From Arcanobacterium ihumii (GTDB lineage Bacteria > Actinomycetota > Actinomycetes > Actinomycetales > Actinomycetaceae), in assembly GCF_900604515.1 (NCBI RefSeq), contig NZ_UWOS01000002.1:372001-436000 (forward strand): a stretch of 64,000 nt of DNA, read 5' to 3'. The notes beneath the pieces were generated by a model that was given only the letters and a program-made list of their open reading frames with translations, was not told where the DNA came from and did no database searches. Below are positions 48,201 through 58,041 of this stretch, piece by piece (within the stretch, counting starts at the first letter, position 1; every line of letters begins with the position of its first letter). The position numbers and the translations under genes were made by a program.

Positions 48201-48776
48201 CTCAATACGTACCAAGTTCCCTTGCATCGATTCGAGTTTACGTAGCGCTTTCTCTTTACGACGCCGGTGCTTAAGTACCCCTGCAGCTTCTTCAATAAAG
48301 TTACGGCGTTCCTCCGGGGTGGCGGTAAGCACCTGATCGAGTCGGCCTTGACCGATGATCACGTGCATTTCTTTTCCCATACCCGTATCTGAAAGCAGTT
48401 CTTGGATATCGAGCAATCGGCAAGCTGTACCGTTAATGGCGTATTCGGATCCACCTGAACGGAACAGTGTTCTTGTAATCGTCACTTCGGAGAATTCGAT
48501 TGGCAAAGCACCGTCGGTATTGTCAATCGTTAGCGAAACTTCGGCTCGTCCGAGAGCTGGACGCTTGACTGTACCAGCGAAAATAACGTCAGCCATGTTC
48601 CCGCCACGCAGGTTCTTAGCACCCTGTTCGCCCATAACCCATGCAAGCGCATCGACGACATTGGATTTACCTGATCCATTAGGACCGACCACGCAGTTAA
48701 TGCCTGGTTCAAATCGCATAGTAGTCGATGAAGCGAAAGACTTGAATCCTCGCAGTGTTAGAGTCTTAAGGTGCAC
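45213..48776 (-). CDS. smc: Chromosome segregation ATPase SMC
   Basis: The 1187-residue condensin ATPase organises and segregates chromosomes. Walker A GPNGSGKSNVVDAL is at residues 32-45; long coiled coils (about 160-500 and 680-1020) flank the hinge (about 510-670); the signature LSGGERSLTAVA and Walker B FYVMDEVEAALDD are near 1090-1120. It starts at GTG 48776 and is followed by the ftsY side genes. Full length, no disruption. Confidence 0.98.
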   Translation of the reverse strand: MHLKTLTLRGFKSFASSTTMRFEPGINCVVGPNGSGKSNVVDALAWVMGEQGAKNLRGGNMADVIFAGTVKRPALGRAEVSLTIDNTDGALPIEFSEVTITRTLFRSGGSEYAINGTACRLLDIQELLSDTGMGKEMHVIIGQGRLDQVLTATPEERRNFIEEAAGVLKHRRRKEKALRKLESMQGNLVRIEDLASELRRQLGPLARQAATARRAQVIQSAVFDARARLLADDIAQAQARLVAQTSDDGALEKAKNELREKLERTRREIIDLQQEANEASPLINGLTEQWQRLNSLVERFRALSQLADERNRSLNTAAPQIHRGEAPEQIRERAAEAKTQEDELGKEVLAAEATLRTAIASREQAEQAEREVDVELLHINRSLADRRENVARWKGQLATAQSRVEALTAEKQRVQAAIEAAQKRADDAFDQVTLLEQDIVAHTDGDDTLSIVHEEVARESQEANDAVEEARVALAEAKSLAVEWKTKASTLELSLTPEDATAWIIDEYRSGVHGLVRDKVRIFSGWEAAVEAGLAGIAGGAVMTSVADAVDALRAARESQAGHVELLIATESSADGDANSAAKQALEKSGLGDNNACLATSVIDSNTAVGATICTLLAGTVLCVDLVSAKTLLENGAPRVATLLGDVLSQHQAWGGEVQQATILARQATYDDAVVQAQKATKNLVQAQASLEMALEKNAKAKEEFDSVNAQLNARDSQLAAVTAQLGVLRQSLKSAQDEVERNTQRRTKISVELENRSEELERLQEQQKRVESEPSDLESRVKELNQRRESAHSATIAARSTETEARLALRTREERLRAISGKSEALEYSAKAVEARIAQEERAAIRRQQVAKIAQRVSDDSLSALQKTKEILEKVSSERKIAEEARSSRDSELLLARRRLDELQNDERQLNDKEHRYEMIVAELRLKYQQLAAKALDTVGMDAQVLVDEYGPHQMFTDDEGEEKVYVREQQEKRLARAERDLARLGKINPLALEEHAALEERQKYLTEQLQDLKKSREDLLTIVRDIDKRVDEVMTDAFADVEREFAATFGRLFPGGEGRLVLTDPDSILTTGIDIEARPPGKRVKRLSLLSGGERSLTAVAFLVAIFKARPSPFYVMDEVEAALDDVNLSRLLDIFKELQESSQLLVITHQKRTMEIADALYGVAMKEQGVTAVISQRIKDVLPQ

Positions 48777-48804
48777 CGTTTTAGTGTATTACAAGAAAGA
48801 AAAA

Positions 48805-48843
48805 TCGGGGTTGGTACAGCGTAAATTGCTGTACCAACCCCGA
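48805..48843 (-). terminator. Terminator of ndk
   Basis: A perfect 16-bp stem TCGGGGTTGGTACAGC/GCTGTACCAACCCCGA with a 7-nt loop is followed by TTTTTCTTTCTT on the minus strand, directly after the ndk stop. Very strong intrinsic terminator; smc therefore has its own promoter within about 30 bases or relies on read-through. Confidence 0.93.
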
Positions 48844-48847
48844 GAAA

Positions 48848-49258
48848 TTAGAACCAGACGGAGATTTCGTATTGCGCTGATTCCACGCCGTCAGACGAGT
48901 GGATTAAGTTAAAGATTGAGTCGCCCTCCCAGGATCGAGCCAAGTCGCCCCGAATTGTACCTGGAGCAGCCTTGGTTGGATCAGTTGCACCTGCTAATGA
49001 ACGCACACCTTCAACCACTCGATTGCCTTCAACAATAGCAGCCACCAGCGGGGCCGAAGTCATATACTCCACAACACTTGGATAGAAAGGCTTATCAACA
49101 TGTTCGTGATAGTGCTTAGCTAGTAGTTCTTCGGTAGCGTCAAGCATCTTCATAGCTTTGATTTCGTATCCCTTTGACTCGATGCGACGCAGAATCTCAC
49201 CAATGAGTCCACGTTGAACACCGTCGGGCTTAACAAGAATTAATGTCTGTTCAGTCAT
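48848..49258 (-). CDS. ndk: Nucleoside diphosphate kinase
   Basis: Transfers gamma-phosphate between nucleotides through a phospho-His. The 136-residue protein has ILVKPDGVQRGLIGEIL, the Arg/Asn residues of GTIRGDLA, and the catalytic His in FNLIHSSDGVESAQYEI. Met at 49258 gives the family N-terminus; an in-frame start further upstream would add 14 unlikely residues. No clear ribosome binding site is seen. Confidence 0.96.
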   Translation of the reverse strand: MTEQTLILVKPDGVQRGLIGEILRRIESKGYEIKAMKMLDATEELLAKHYHEHVDKPFYPSVVEYMTSAPLVAAIVEGNRVVEGVRSLAGATDPTKAAPGTIRGDLARSWEGDSIFNLIHSSDGVESAQYEISVWF

Positions 49259-49282
49259 ACCGCAATTGTAAAGGCTTGCGCG

Positions 49283-49331
49283 CATAGGTTTGTAGCCCAA
49301 AGTCTTAGAAACTTTGGACTACAAACCTATG
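49283..49331. repeat. Long inverted repeat between folC and ndk
   Basis: Two 13-base arms (CATAGGTTTGTAG at 49283-49295 and its complement at 49319-49331) plus an inner CCAAAGT/ACTTTGG stem form a 49-nt hairpin with one mismatch position. No T-run follows on either strand. It is 24 bases upstream of the ndk start and may be a folC terminator without a tail, or an ndk leader element. Confidence 0.6.
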
Positions 49332-49362
49332 GTCTATATTTACGCAGTTATTAAGTCTACGA

Positions 49363-50880
49363 TTAAGCCAGACCGTCGGGCTTTCTGGCTCCTAAAATTT
49401 CACGAGCCTGTGCTGTAAGCATGATTGACCCCATGACTACAACCGAAGCAGGAGCAACTGAATCGGGGTCTACCGTTTCCGCGATATCGGCTGCGGTGGT
49501 AATTGCATTTCCCAAGTCTGGTTCAACAATTACGCGGTCCTCACCAAAAATATCGAGAGCAATCGATTCGAGTTCCTCGATGTCCATGGCTCGCGGACCA
49601 CCAATTTCAGTAACCACGATGGCAGAGAACGCTGGTTCAATATTACTTAGGATTCCTTCAACGTCTTTATCGGCCATCGCTGAAAATACCACCACGCGTG
49701 GACCCGGGAAATACTCTTCCAATGCTTCCACAGTAACTAAAGCACCTGCTGGGTTGTGGGCCGCATCAACAATAATCGCCGGTGATCCCTTAACGATTTC
49801 AAGTCTACCCGGTGAAGTGGTGGACATCAGCGCGTGTTCAACAACATCACCGCCCAGTGCGCCTCCGCCAAAGAATGCCTCAACAGCGGATATAGCAACT
49901 GAAGCATTATTAGCCTGGTAGGCACCAATCATCGCTAACGGCACATCGACATAGGTCGCTGCCGGTGTCTTGATCGTCATCATCTGCCCACCGACCGCTC
50001 GTTCACGGCTTACAACGGTGAAGTCTTTACCCTCAAGAATCAAGGAAGCGTGCTGATTAAGCACTTTTTGGACTACAAGTTCCATCACTTCCGCATCTTG
50101 TGGTGCACAAACCAAAGTTTTACCCTCTTTGAGGATTCCTAGCTTTTCAGTTGCGATCTCACGAAGAGTTGAACCCAACCATTTTTGGTGATCGATAGCA
50201 ACCGTCATAAGAACTGAAACATCAGCGTCAATGACGTTGGTGGCATCCCATTGACCGCCCATTCCGACTTCAACTACAGCGACGTCGATAGGCGCCATCG
50301 CAAAGGCCGAATATGCCATTACGGTGAAAACTTCGAAGAAAGACATCCGCGGACCACCATGAGCAACTGAGCGATCGTCGATTAAGTCGATAAAAGGCTT
50401 GACGTCTTCCCAAGTATCGATAAAATCAGCCGCAGAAATCGCACGCCCATCGAGGGTGATTCTTTCGCGGACGGACGAAAGGTGTGGGGACGTAAACCTA
50501 CCGGTACGTAAACCTCGTTCGCGAAGCAGAGCCTCAATCATTCTCGCGGTAGATGTTTTGCCGTTGGTGCCCGTGATATGAATGGACCTATAAGCGTTTT
50601 GTGGGTTTCCCAATAGATCGAGACAGTCCGACACCCGGCTTAACGATGGCTGTACGTTGTGTTCGGGAGCGCGTGCCGAAATCTCTTCATAGATTTCTTG
50701 CACGCGACTCTCCAACGCCACGTCATTTGCCAACTGATACGTCGGATCAGGCTCTGCCTTGATCTCCTCGATAATCGAGGGATCTGGTCCCCCGATCAAG
50801 CCCGAGCTAAGTAGCGCCTCTAGGGCGACGGCATCGGGATCGAAATCGTCGTTCACAGATTCGTTTTCGTTTTCCGTCAT
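49363..50880 (-). CDS. folC: Folylpolyglutamate / dihydrofolate synthase FolC
   Basis: Adds glutamate to folates (and to dihydropteroate in bifunctional forms). The Mur-ligase-type 505-residue protein has [15 protein letters not shown] near residue 105, [17 protein letters not shown], and [10 protein letters not shown]. The N-terminus has an extra 60 acidic residues. Its ATG overlaps the ileS stop (ATGA), as in other Actinobacteria where folC follows ileS or valS. Confidence 0.94.
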   Translation of the reverse strand: MTENENESVNDDFDPDAVALEALLSSGLIGGPDPSIIEEIKAEPDPTYQLANDVALESRVQEIYEEISARAPEHNVQPSLSRVSDCLDLLGNPQNAYRSIHITGTNGKTSTARMIEALLRERGLRTGRFTSPHLSSVRERITLDGRAISAADFIDTWEDVKPFIDLIDDRSVAHGGPRMSFFEVFTVMAYSAFAMAPIDVAVVEVGMGGQWDATNVIDADVSVLMTVAIDHQKWLGSTLREIATEKLGILKEGKTLVCAPQDAEVMELVVQKVLNQHASLILEGKDFTVVSRERAVGGQMMTIKTPAATYVDVPLAMIGAYQANNASVAISAVEAFFGGGALGGDVVEHALMSTTSPGRLEIVKGSPAIIVDAAHNPAGALVTVEALEEYFPGPRVVVFSAMADKDVEGILSNIEPAFSAIVVTEIGGPRAMDIEELESIALDIFGEDRVIVEPDLGNAITTAADIAETVDPDSVAPASVVVMGSIMLTAQAREILGARKPDGLA

Positions 50881-53800
50881 GAAATCTTTTCTACGCTTAC
50901 TTCAAGCTCGTCGCCACCGGCTTCAATGGCAGCTTCAAGCGTCAAGGTTTCGGACTTAATCATTTCAAGATGAGTTTGAACAGCTTGAACATGCTGTTGC
51001 GGAACCACAAGAGTAAGGCGAATGCGATCTGCCACATGCAGATCTTCCGACTTACGCTTGTCTTGAATCGCGCGAATGACATCTCGAGCGTAGCCTTCAG
51101 CTTCGAGTTCTGGAGTAAGGACGGTGTCAAGAACAACGAACGCTCCCGAGCTAAGGACCGTAGCTACTGAGCCCTCATCTGCTGAAACAACTGTTGTCAA
51201 TTCAAATTGATGCGGTTCAAGAATAACTGCAGGCTCAACTTGCATTTCTACGCCACCGTCAACGAGTTTCCACGCACCCGTTTTTGCTGCCTTAAAGAGC
51301 GCAGAGGTCTGCTTACGCATCTGAGGGGAAAGTTCGCGCGGAAGAACCGCCAGCTCGTGCGAAACTGCCAATCCAGATTCTTCAGCCGTCAAGATCTTCA
51401 CGTTCTTGACGTTTACTTCAGAACCGATGAGATCTACGAACGGATGCAGATCTTGGTCTGTCACCACAGTCAATGCCTGCAGTGGTTGGCGAACACGGAG
51501 CTTGTTCGCCTTACGCAAAGCATGCGTATTGGAGACGACGTCGCGAACTTCGTCCATCGCTGAAACAAGGATCACGTCGGCGATGTCATTTGGGAGCTCT
51601 GGCCAATCTTCGAGATGAACCGAACGCTTTCCAGTTAAACCGCGCCAAACTTCCTCGGAGATCATTGGAACCAGCGGAGCAATAACACGTGTTAGCGTCT
51701 CTAGTGCGGTGTAAAGCGTATCGAACGCAGCATCGTCTTCACTCCAGAAGCGATCACGCTGCGTTCGGACGTACCAGTTGGTTAAGAGGTCTAGGTAGTC
51801 GCGTACGGCGCTGGTGGCAGATGGAATATCCAAACCAACGAAGTGCTCACGGACTTCGTTGGCTAATTTTGCGGTGCGCGCCAAGAGATAGCGATCCATA
51901 ACATCAAGGGCATTGACCACATCTGGGTTAGAGAAATCGACTATCTTAGCCACGTAGCCGTCACCGTTTCGGCAAGCCCCAGCGTAGAGAGCAAAGAAGT
52001 AGTAACTGTTCCACACGGGAAGAATAACGTGTCGGACCGCTTCGCGGATGCCCTCTTCTGCAACTACTAAGTTGCCACCACGTAGAACCGGGGAGCTCAT
52101 GAGCATCCAGCGAACGGCGTCGGAACCGTAAACGTTGAACATCTCCATGGGATCTGGATAGTTACGTAGCGACTTTGAAGCTTTACGTCCATCGTTTCCT
52201 AGGATAATGCCGTGTGAAATACACGAGGTAAATGCTGGACGATCAAATAGTGCAGTCGAAAGGACGTGCATGGTGTAGAACCAACCGCGAGTCTGTCCAA
52301 TATATTCGACGATAAAGTCACCTGGGAAGTGGCTCTCGAACCATTCTTCGTTCTCAAACGGATAATGCTTTTGTGCATACGGCATCGATCCCGAATCAAA
52401 CCAAACGTCAAGGATATCTGGGATGCGACGCATCGTAGATTTACCGGTCGGATCATCTGGGTTTGGACGCGTTAGATCGTCAATAAATGGACGGTGCAGA
52501 TTTGGTTGTCCATCACGGTCAAGTGGCAAGCGACCAAAATCGCGCTCAAGTTCCTCGAAGGAACCATAGACGTCTATGCGTGGGTAATCCGGGTTATCAG
52601 ACTTCCACACCGGGATCGGAGTTCCCCAGTAACGATTTCGTGAAATCGACCAGTCACGAGCGCCTGCGAGCCAATTTCCAAAAATACCGTCCTTAATATG
52701 CTCGGGCTGCCACGTAATTTCTTGGTTAAGTTCCACCATACGATCACGGAATTCCGTAACCGCTACAAACCAAGAGGTAACTGGCTTGTAGATGAGTGGT
52801 TTGCGGCAGCGCCAGCAGTGCGGGTAGGAGTGGACGTAGGACTGTTCGCGAATCAATTTTGCGCGTTCGTTCTCCGGACGACGCGCCATCGATCCAGTTC
52901 CATCTCGCAAATCATTAATGATTGGACGGTTAGCATCAAATACGTGCATACCGGCATAATCGGAAACTGCGTTGTAGAATTTCGCGCCTTCGTCAACGGT
53001 CTCTACTACTTTGATTTCCGCACCAGCCAAAACGAACATATCGTCTTCACCGTAGGGAGCGATATGAACCAGACCGGTACCATCTTCTGTAGAAACATAA
53101 TCTGCGGTGCAGATCTGCCAAGCATTGTGACCCGGAGCTTCTGATTCTCGACTATAGTAATCAAAAATTGGATAGTAACGCTGACCCGCCAGTTCGCTAC
53201 CTTTAACGCGCTTGAGGATCGTCGGCTCGTCACCGAGTTCCTTGGCATATGCAGCGAGGCGAGGCTCAGCTACGATTACCTTTTCACCCGCGAGCACGCC
53301 TTCAGTCGGCTCTACCGTCACGTAATCGATCTCGGGTCCAACAGCGATCGCGAGGTTCGAGGGAAGCGTCCAAGGAGTCGTGGTCCAGATTAGCGCCAAC
53401 TCACCGGATTCCATCCGCAAGCCAACAGTCACAGTTTGGTCCTGACGATCCTGATAGACGTCATCATCCATCTTCAGCTCATGATTTGAAAGCGGGGTTT
53501 CATCGTTCCAGCAGTATGGGAGAACACGGTAACCTTCGTAGACTAGTCCTTTATCCCAGAGGCGCTTGAACGCCCAGATAACTGATTCCATAAAGGTTGG
53601 ATCGAGTGTCTTGTAACCGCCGTCGAAATTGACCCAACGAGCCTGGCGAGTAACGTACTCTTTCCATTCGTTTGCGTAGGTCATAACAGAGGAACGGCAC
53701 GCATCATTGAATTTCTCGATGCCGATGGTTTCAATCTCTGATTTATCTTCAATACCCAGAATCTTCTCAGCTTCAAGTTCAGCAGGAAGACCGTGTGTAT

Positions 53801-54098
53801 CCCAACCAAAATCACGATCAACCTTATGCCCCAGTTGCGTTTGGAACCGGGCGACTAAGTCCTTGACGTATCCAGTGAGTAAGTGCCCGTAATGTGGAAG
53901 ACCATTCGCGAATGGAGGGCCATCATAAAACACGAATTCATTTGAGCCCTTGCTGCCCGCTTCACGGTTACTAATCGATGCTTGGAACGTTTTATCTTGT
54001 TCCCAGTACGCAAGAACGCCTTCTTCAATCTTTGGAAGATTTGGGGATGCAACAACATCGCCATCACGATGTAACGGATAGTGCTGACGCTCGCACAT
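50877..54098 (-). CDS. ileS: Isoleucyl-tRNA synthetase (eukaryote-like type)
   Basis: Class I synthetase of 1073 residues. The HIGH motif appears as PHYGH in [13 protein letters not shown], the KMSKS loop as KASKS in [14 protein letters not shown], and the editing domain lies between them. Long C-terminus and [12 protein letters not shown] opening fit the IleS2-like type normal in Actinobacteria. The ATG at 54098 follows a GAGGAGA site; the frame runs a few codons further, but those belong to the leader. Controlled by the T-box upstream. Confidence 0.96.
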   Translation of the reverse strand: MCERQHYPLHRDGDVVASPNLPKIEEGVLAYWEQDKTFQASISNREAGSKGSNEFVFYDGPPFANGLPHYGHLLTGYVKDLVARFQTQLGHKVDRDFGWDTHGLPAELEAEKILGIEDKSEIETIGIEKFNDACRSSVMTYANEWKEYVTRQARWVNFDGGYKTLDPTFMESVIWAFKRLWDKGLVYEGYRVLPYCWNDETPLSNHELKMDDDVYQDRQDQTVTVGLRMESGELALIWTTTPWTLPSNLAIAVGPEIDYVTVEPTEGVLAGEKVIVAEPRLAAYAKELGDEPTILKRVKGSELAGQRYYPIFDYYSRESEAPGHNAWQICTADYVSTEDGTGLVHIAPYGEDDMFVLAGAEIKVVETVDEGAKFYNAVSDYAGMHVFDANRPIINDLRDGTGSMARRPENERAKLIREQSYVHSYPHCWRCRKPLIYKPVTSWFVAVTEFRDRMVELNQEITWQPEHIKDGIFGNWLAGARDWSISRNRYWGTPIPVWKSDNPDYPRIDVYGSFEELERDFGRLPLDRDGQPNLHRPFIDDLTRPNPDDPTGKSTMRRIPDILDVWFDSGSMPYAQKHYPFENEEWFESHFPGDFIVEYIGQTRGWFYTMHVLSTALFDRPAFTSCISHGIILGNDGRKASKSLRNYPDPMEMFNVYGSDAVRWMLMSSPVLRGGNLVVAEEGIREAVRHVILPVWNSYYFFALYAGACRNGDGYVAKIVDFSNPDVVNALDVMDRYLLARTAKLANEVREHFVGLDIPSATSAVRDYLDLLTNWYVRTQRDRFWSEDDAAFDTLYTALETLTRVIAPLVPMISEEVWRGLTGKRSVHLEDWPELPNDIADVILVSAMDEVRDVVSNTHALRKANKLRVRQPLQALTVVTDQDLHPFVDLIGSEVNVKNVKILTAEESGLAVSHELAVLPRELSPQMRKQTSALFKAAKTGAWKLVDGGVEMQVEPAVILEPHQFELTTVVSADEGSVATVLSSGAFVVLDTVLTPELEAEGYARDVIRAIQDKRKSEDLHVADRIRLTLVVPQQHVQAVQTHLEMIKSETLTLEAAIEAGGDELEVSVEKIS

Positions 54099-54340
54099 AT
54101 TTGTCTCCTCATAGTGGGTCACGGCGAGGACGACGCAGAGTCACACTCTTTACCGCGGTACCACCTCGCTTGTTAAGGGAGTGCTCCCCTAACCGCTCTT
54201 TGGAGACTGATGACGAGTCCAACCGTCCGGTTCTACTGAGCAGTTTCCCGCCGTTCTTCCGGAAGCTCCCCGGTGATTGCCGGATCTACGCCTTTTCTAA
54301 CGCACAGTTTAGCTTGCCGACAGGCATCAAGCTAGCTGGT
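54099..54340 (-). promoter_or_regulatory. Translational T-box riboswitch of ileS
   Basis: On the minus strand the ileS leader contains the T-box core AGGTGGTACCGCGG (54153-54166) and an upstream stem I with the isoleucine codon ATC (54283-54285) in the context GTAGATCCGG. Downstream CGTCGTCCTC can pair with the ileS ribosome site GAGGAG, so this is the translation-type T-box of Actinobacteria: uncharged tRNA-Ile frees the site. Exact leader 5' end is not known. Confidence 0.88.
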
Positions 54341-54429
54341 TTGCCTCGATAGACGTTTTTGTGGGTCGATTAATATTTTGATCTCCACTCGAACCTGGAC
54401 CAAGCAGAATCAAAATTCAAAAACTATCG

Positions 54430-55173
54430 CTATTTCTTCCGCGCCACGAGCGTATTGGAAGCTTGCGCAACCGGGCGAACGATCATCGAATCGATGTTGA
54501 CGTGCGGAGGAAGTGAAACAGCCCAGCGAACAGCTTCTGCAATATCTTCGGCAACTAGTGGCTGTTCTACTCCCTCATATACCTTTTCAGTTGCGTGCAC
54601 ATCGCCACGTAAACGATTAAGGGTGAACTCTTCAGTTTTGACCATTCCAGGTGCAATGTCGATGATTCGCACGGGAAATCCAACGAGTTCTAGACGTAAA
54701 GTCGCCGGAATTTGCCGCTCAGCATGCTTAGCAGCGACATATCCTGCCCCTCCCGGATAGGTACCGTGACCGGCGGTGGAGGAGATGAAGACGACGTCAC
54801 CACCGTTTTCTTTCATATGCGGCAAGACCAGCTGCGTAACCCGCAAGGCGCCAACAACGTTGATTTCATACATTCGACGCCAATCATCAACGTTTCCGTC
54901 TACTACGGTGTCCATACCTAGTGCACCACCTGCGCAGTTAACTAGTACGTCAATTGACCCGTAGGTATCGATCGCTTCACCGACTGCGGCGATGCCATCG
55001 TCGGTAGTGAGGTCAGCGGCAACGTAATTCGCCCCACAACGATCCGTTAGCTCTTGCAGTCTTTCTTCACGCCGCGCAGTGGCAAGTACCTGGTAACCAG
55101 ATGCACAAAGAGATCGTACAATCGCCGCACCGATTCCGGTTGACGCTCCTGTAACTAGCGCACGTTTTGCCAT
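54430..55173 (-). CDS. Short-chain dehydrogenase/reductase
   Basis: A 247-residue Rossmann-fold oxidoreductase with TGASTGIGAAI at residues 8-18, NCAGG, the catalytic Ser in ISSTAG and Tyr-x-x-x-Lys in YVAAKHA. The sequence resembles the YdfG/serine 3-dehydrogenase-like group, which acts on small hydroxy acids, but the substrate is inferred only. GGAGAG precedes the ATG. It stands alone between the ileS leader and proC. Confidence 0.88.
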   Translation of the reverse strand: MAKRALVTGASTGIGAAIVRSLCASGYQVLATARREERLQELTDRCGANYVAADLTTDDGIAAVGEAIDTYGSIDVLVNCAGGALGMDTVVDGNVDDWRRMYEINVVGALRVTQLVLPHMKENGGDVVFISSTAGHGTYPGGAGYVAAKHAERQIPATLRLELVGFPVRIIDIAPGMVKTEEFTLNRLRGDVHATEKVYEGVEQPLVAEDIAEAVRWAVSLPPHVNIDSMIVRPVAQASNTLVARKK

Positions 55174-55396
55174 TGTTATCTCTCCTTTGACTGATTCGAA
55201 TCAGGTAACCACAAACACGAAACTAATTCGCGGATTTTCAGGTTTTGGTGTTGGACCCCATTTATCGATTGAACCCAAGACTCTGAAGTGATTCTACGCC
55301 CTTTACTATCGGCTTGAAATCTTATCCCGAACCTGTCTACTTGACTTGTATCGAACCGCTACGAGTAGAGTGAAGAAAACGAAGACTGGAGGAAGA

Positions 55397-56221
55397 ATGC
55401 TTGGTTTCATCGGAGTCGGTTCAATGGGAAGCGCAATCCTACGTGGCGTTATCTCAGCTGGGATCGTGGCACCGGCAGAGATCGTATTTACTCGAAAAAA
55501 TTCATCAAAGGCAGAGAAGGTCGTGGATGAATACGGTGTTTCATTTGTTTCTTCCAATCTTGAGTTAGTCGAAAAACTTGGGAAAAACGCCACGATTATT
55601 CTTGCAGTTAAGCCCTACCAGATGGCCGAAGTACTCGAAGAAATCGCACCTATTGCGCGTAATAACCGAGATATTTTGGTTTCGGTTGCAGCCGGAACTC
55701 AGATTTCTTCACTGATCCAGTTTGCTGGGACCGAGCAAAAGATTGTTCGTGCAATGCCAAATGTTGCATCTTCCATTCTTTCGGGCATGACGGCACTTTG
55801 CCCTAACTCCACTGTTACACAAGACGAGCTTGCCCACGTGGAAAACATTTTCAAGGCAATTGGTGAAGTGACCACGATCCCAGAAAAGAACTTCGGAGCT
55901 TTTGCAGCAATTGCCGGCTGCTCCCCCGCGTGGACTTTCACCTATATAGATGCATTGTCTCGAGCCGCAGTAGCCGCTGGGCTAACGAAAGACGAATCGC
56001 TACGCATCGCCGCACAAGCCGTAAAAGGTGCAGCTGAACTTGTATTAGAGAATCTTCCCGACGACGTTCGCCCCCAGGCGCTTGTAGACACGGTCACATC
56101 GCCTGGTGGCACCACTATCGCTGGACTGATCTCAATGGAAAAAGCAGGATTTACTAATTCTGTGGTGACCGGAGTTGAGGCCGCAATTCAGCAAGACAAA
56201 AAAATTTCTCAATCCAAGTGA
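55397..56221 (+). CDS. proC: Pyrroline-5-carboxylate reductase
   Basis: Last step of proline synthesis. The 274-residue protein begins MLGFIGVGSMGSAIL, with VKPYQM, the RAMPNVA block and the C-terminal signature DTVTSPGGTTIAGL. The frame is open upstream; ATG at 55397 has GGAGGAAG before it. Upstream 220 bp to the SDR gene hold the divergent promoters. Confidence 0.95.
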   Translation: MLGFIGVGSMGSAILRGVISAGIVAPAEIVFTRKNSSKAEKVVDEYGVSFVSSNLELVEKLGKNATIILAVKPYQMAEVLEEIAPIARNNRDILVSVAAGTQISSLIQFAGTEQKIVRAMPNVASSILSGMTALCPNSTVTQDELAHVENIFKAIGEVTTIPEKNFGAFAAIAGCSPAWTFTYIDALSRAAVAAGLTKDESLRIAAQAVKGAAELVLENLPDDVRPQALVDTVTSPGGTTIAGLISMEKAGFTNSVVTGVEAAIQQDKKISQSK

Positions 56222-56419
56222 GATGAATTTTTCTTGTCATTACTTACCTTAATTCAGGCAAATACGTAGTTCCACCAGCCTAAATATCTTCAACCTTGTT
56301 ATAGAAACTTAAAGTTTCATAAAACTTTCGGTATTAGTTTTTCGAATTCGCCACATAAGGTCTCAAAAACGTTTTATATTGTGAGTACCACCAGTTGTTT
56401 CCACAAAGGAGTTGAAGAC

Positions 56420-57535
56420 ATGATCATTGGTGTACCTAAAGAGATTAAGAACAACGAATACCGCGTCGCCCTGACCCCACAGGGTGTAGATGCTCTCCTT
56501 AAACATGGTCACACCGTTTATATCGAAACGGGCGCTGGAATTGGTTCATCGATTTCCGATGACAAATACCTTTCCGCGGGAGCAGAGTTGTTGCCAACCG
56601 CTGAAGACGTGTGGTCCACAGCTGAGATGATCATGAAGGTCAAGGAACCTATCGAGTCCGAGTACGAACTCATGAAGGACGGTCAAGTCCTTTTCACTTA
56701 TCTCCATCTCGCTGCTGATCGCCCTCTCACTGATAAACTGCTTGAGAAGAATGTTACGTCGATTGCTTACGAGACCGTCCAAACCGAAAAGGGTGGTTTG
56801 CCACTTCTATCTCCGATGTCAGAAGTTGCTGGCCGTTTATCCGCCCAAGTCGCTGCAAACCTCCTGATGAAGTCTGAGGGCGGACGCGGCATTCTTATGG
56901 GTGGAACCGCTGGAACCGCACGCGCCAAGACCGTTGTACTCGGTGGCGGAACCGCTGGCTATGAAGCAGCAAAAGTGGCAGCCGGTATGGGATCTCGAGT
57001 CACCGTCTTTGACATCAACATCGAACGCCTCATGTACCTCGAGGACGTAAACCGCGACGAAATTGATACCGCCTACTCAACACCACTCGCAGTTGCAGAA
57101 GCTCTGCGCGACGCTGATGTTGTTATCGGTTCTGTACTTATTCCTGGTGCTCGTACTCCACACCTCGTAACTAATGAAATGGTTGCCAATATGAAGCCAG
57201 GATCAGTTCTAGTTGATATCGCTATCGATCAGGGTGGTTGTTTCGAGGACTCCCATCCAACCACCCACACCAACCCCACCTTCAAGGTTCACAATTCAAC
57301 CTTCTATTGCGTAGCAAATATGCCCGGCGTAATGCCACATACTTCGACTTATGCGCTCACCAATGCAACAATGCGCTACGCGCTTCTCCTGGCAGACAAG
57401 GGCTGGAAGGAAGCACTAGGCGCTCGCCCTGACCTCCTTCACGGTCTTATGACTTACGACGGAGCCTTATACTGTGAGAACGTTGCTTCTGCATTCGGCC
57501 AAGACTTCAAACGCCCACAAGAAGCTATCGCCTGA
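56420..57535 (+). CDS. ald: Alanine dehydrogenase
   Basis: NAD-dependent interconversion of alanine and pyruvate plus ammonia. The 371-residue protein starts MIIGVPKEIKNNEYRVALTP, has the nucleotide motif VLGGGTAGYEAAKVAAGMG and the conserved VDIAIDQGG. ATG at 56420 has AAAGGAG; an earlier in-frame start adds only leader residues. Upstream, TATATT (56375-56380) could be a -10 box, and GAAACTT-A-AAGTTTC (56304-56318) is a small palindrome. A stem follows the stop. Confidence 0.96.
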   Translation: MIIGVPKEIKNNEYRVALTPQGVDALLKHGHTVYIETGAGIGSSISDDKYLSAGAELLPTAEDVWSTAEMIMKVKEPIESEYELMKDGQVLFTYLHLAADRPLTDKLLEKNVTSIAYETVQTEKGGLPLLSPMSEVAGRLSAQVAANLLMKSEGGRGILMGGTAGTARAKTVVLGGGTAGYEAAKVAAGMGSRVTVFDINIERLMYLEDVNRDEIDTAYSTPLAVAEALRDADVVIGSVLIPGARTPHLVTNEMVANMKPGSVLVDIAIDQGGCFEDSHPTTHTNPTFKVHNSTFYCVANMPGVMPHTSTYALTNATMRYALLLADKGWKEALGARPDLLHGLMTYDGALYCENVASAFGQDFKRPQEAIA

Positions 57536-57561
57536 GGTGCCGAAGTAGTGCATTTTGCTAT

Positions 57562-57596
57562 GGTGCGTCGAGGACCCTACATATCCTCGGCGCACC
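57562..57596 (+). terminator. Stem-loop after ald
   Basis: A 13-bp stem GGTGCGTCGAGGA/TCCTCGGCGCACC (one T-G pair) with a 9-nt loop lies 26 bases after the ald stop. The tail is not T-rich, so termination efficiency is uncertain. Confidence 0.65.
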
Positions 57597-57599
57597 ACT

Positions 57600-58041
57600 C
57601 GTTCCAAGCAACCCTATTAATCCGATGATTTCACTCTCGGCTACCACTACAACCCAGGTTTTAAGAGCGCAAAAACGGTTCGGACATCAATTTGAGATTG
57701 TTTCGCAAACACAGCATACAAAATAGTCCCAAGTACCCAATTTCAGAATTTTTGAAACTAATTTTTATGCGTATTTTTCTGAATTTTCGACCAGTTTTCT
57801 TTGAAATTTTTACCATTCATTTTCAGAAATGTATACGAAGGAAATCAATTTCCTTCAATTACCTCGGTTTTTACCTTGCAAAAAAATTTCATCCTGTTAC
57901 TTTTAAGGCAAGATCAGGGAAAAACCACCGTCCACTCATCAATATTTTTGTACATAATTCAAATTGACGGCACATGTGGCGTGTGTAAAGATAAAGTCGT
58001 TATCTGGGCAGATAACGACAAAGATGTCATTGGAGGACACA
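57600..58041 (+). promoter_or_regulatory. AT-rich control region of the sugar transporter operon
   Basis: More than 400 bp without a gene; 57690-57860 is much more AT-rich than its surroundings. Two palindromes are present: GAAGGAAAT-CA-ATTTCCTTC (57837-57856) and GTCGTTATCT-GGGC-AGATAACGAC (57996-58019). TTGACG at 57964-57969 with TAAAGA 16 bases later could be a promoter, placing the second palindrome at the transcription start, where a repressor would block it. No regulator gene is adjacent. Confidence 0.6.

Noticed and set aside
57692-57967. 91-codon plus-strand frame in the region before the sugar transporter
   Set aside because: Phe/Ile/Lys-rich translation from AT-rich DNA, no ribosome site, no domain; the DNA looks regulatory.
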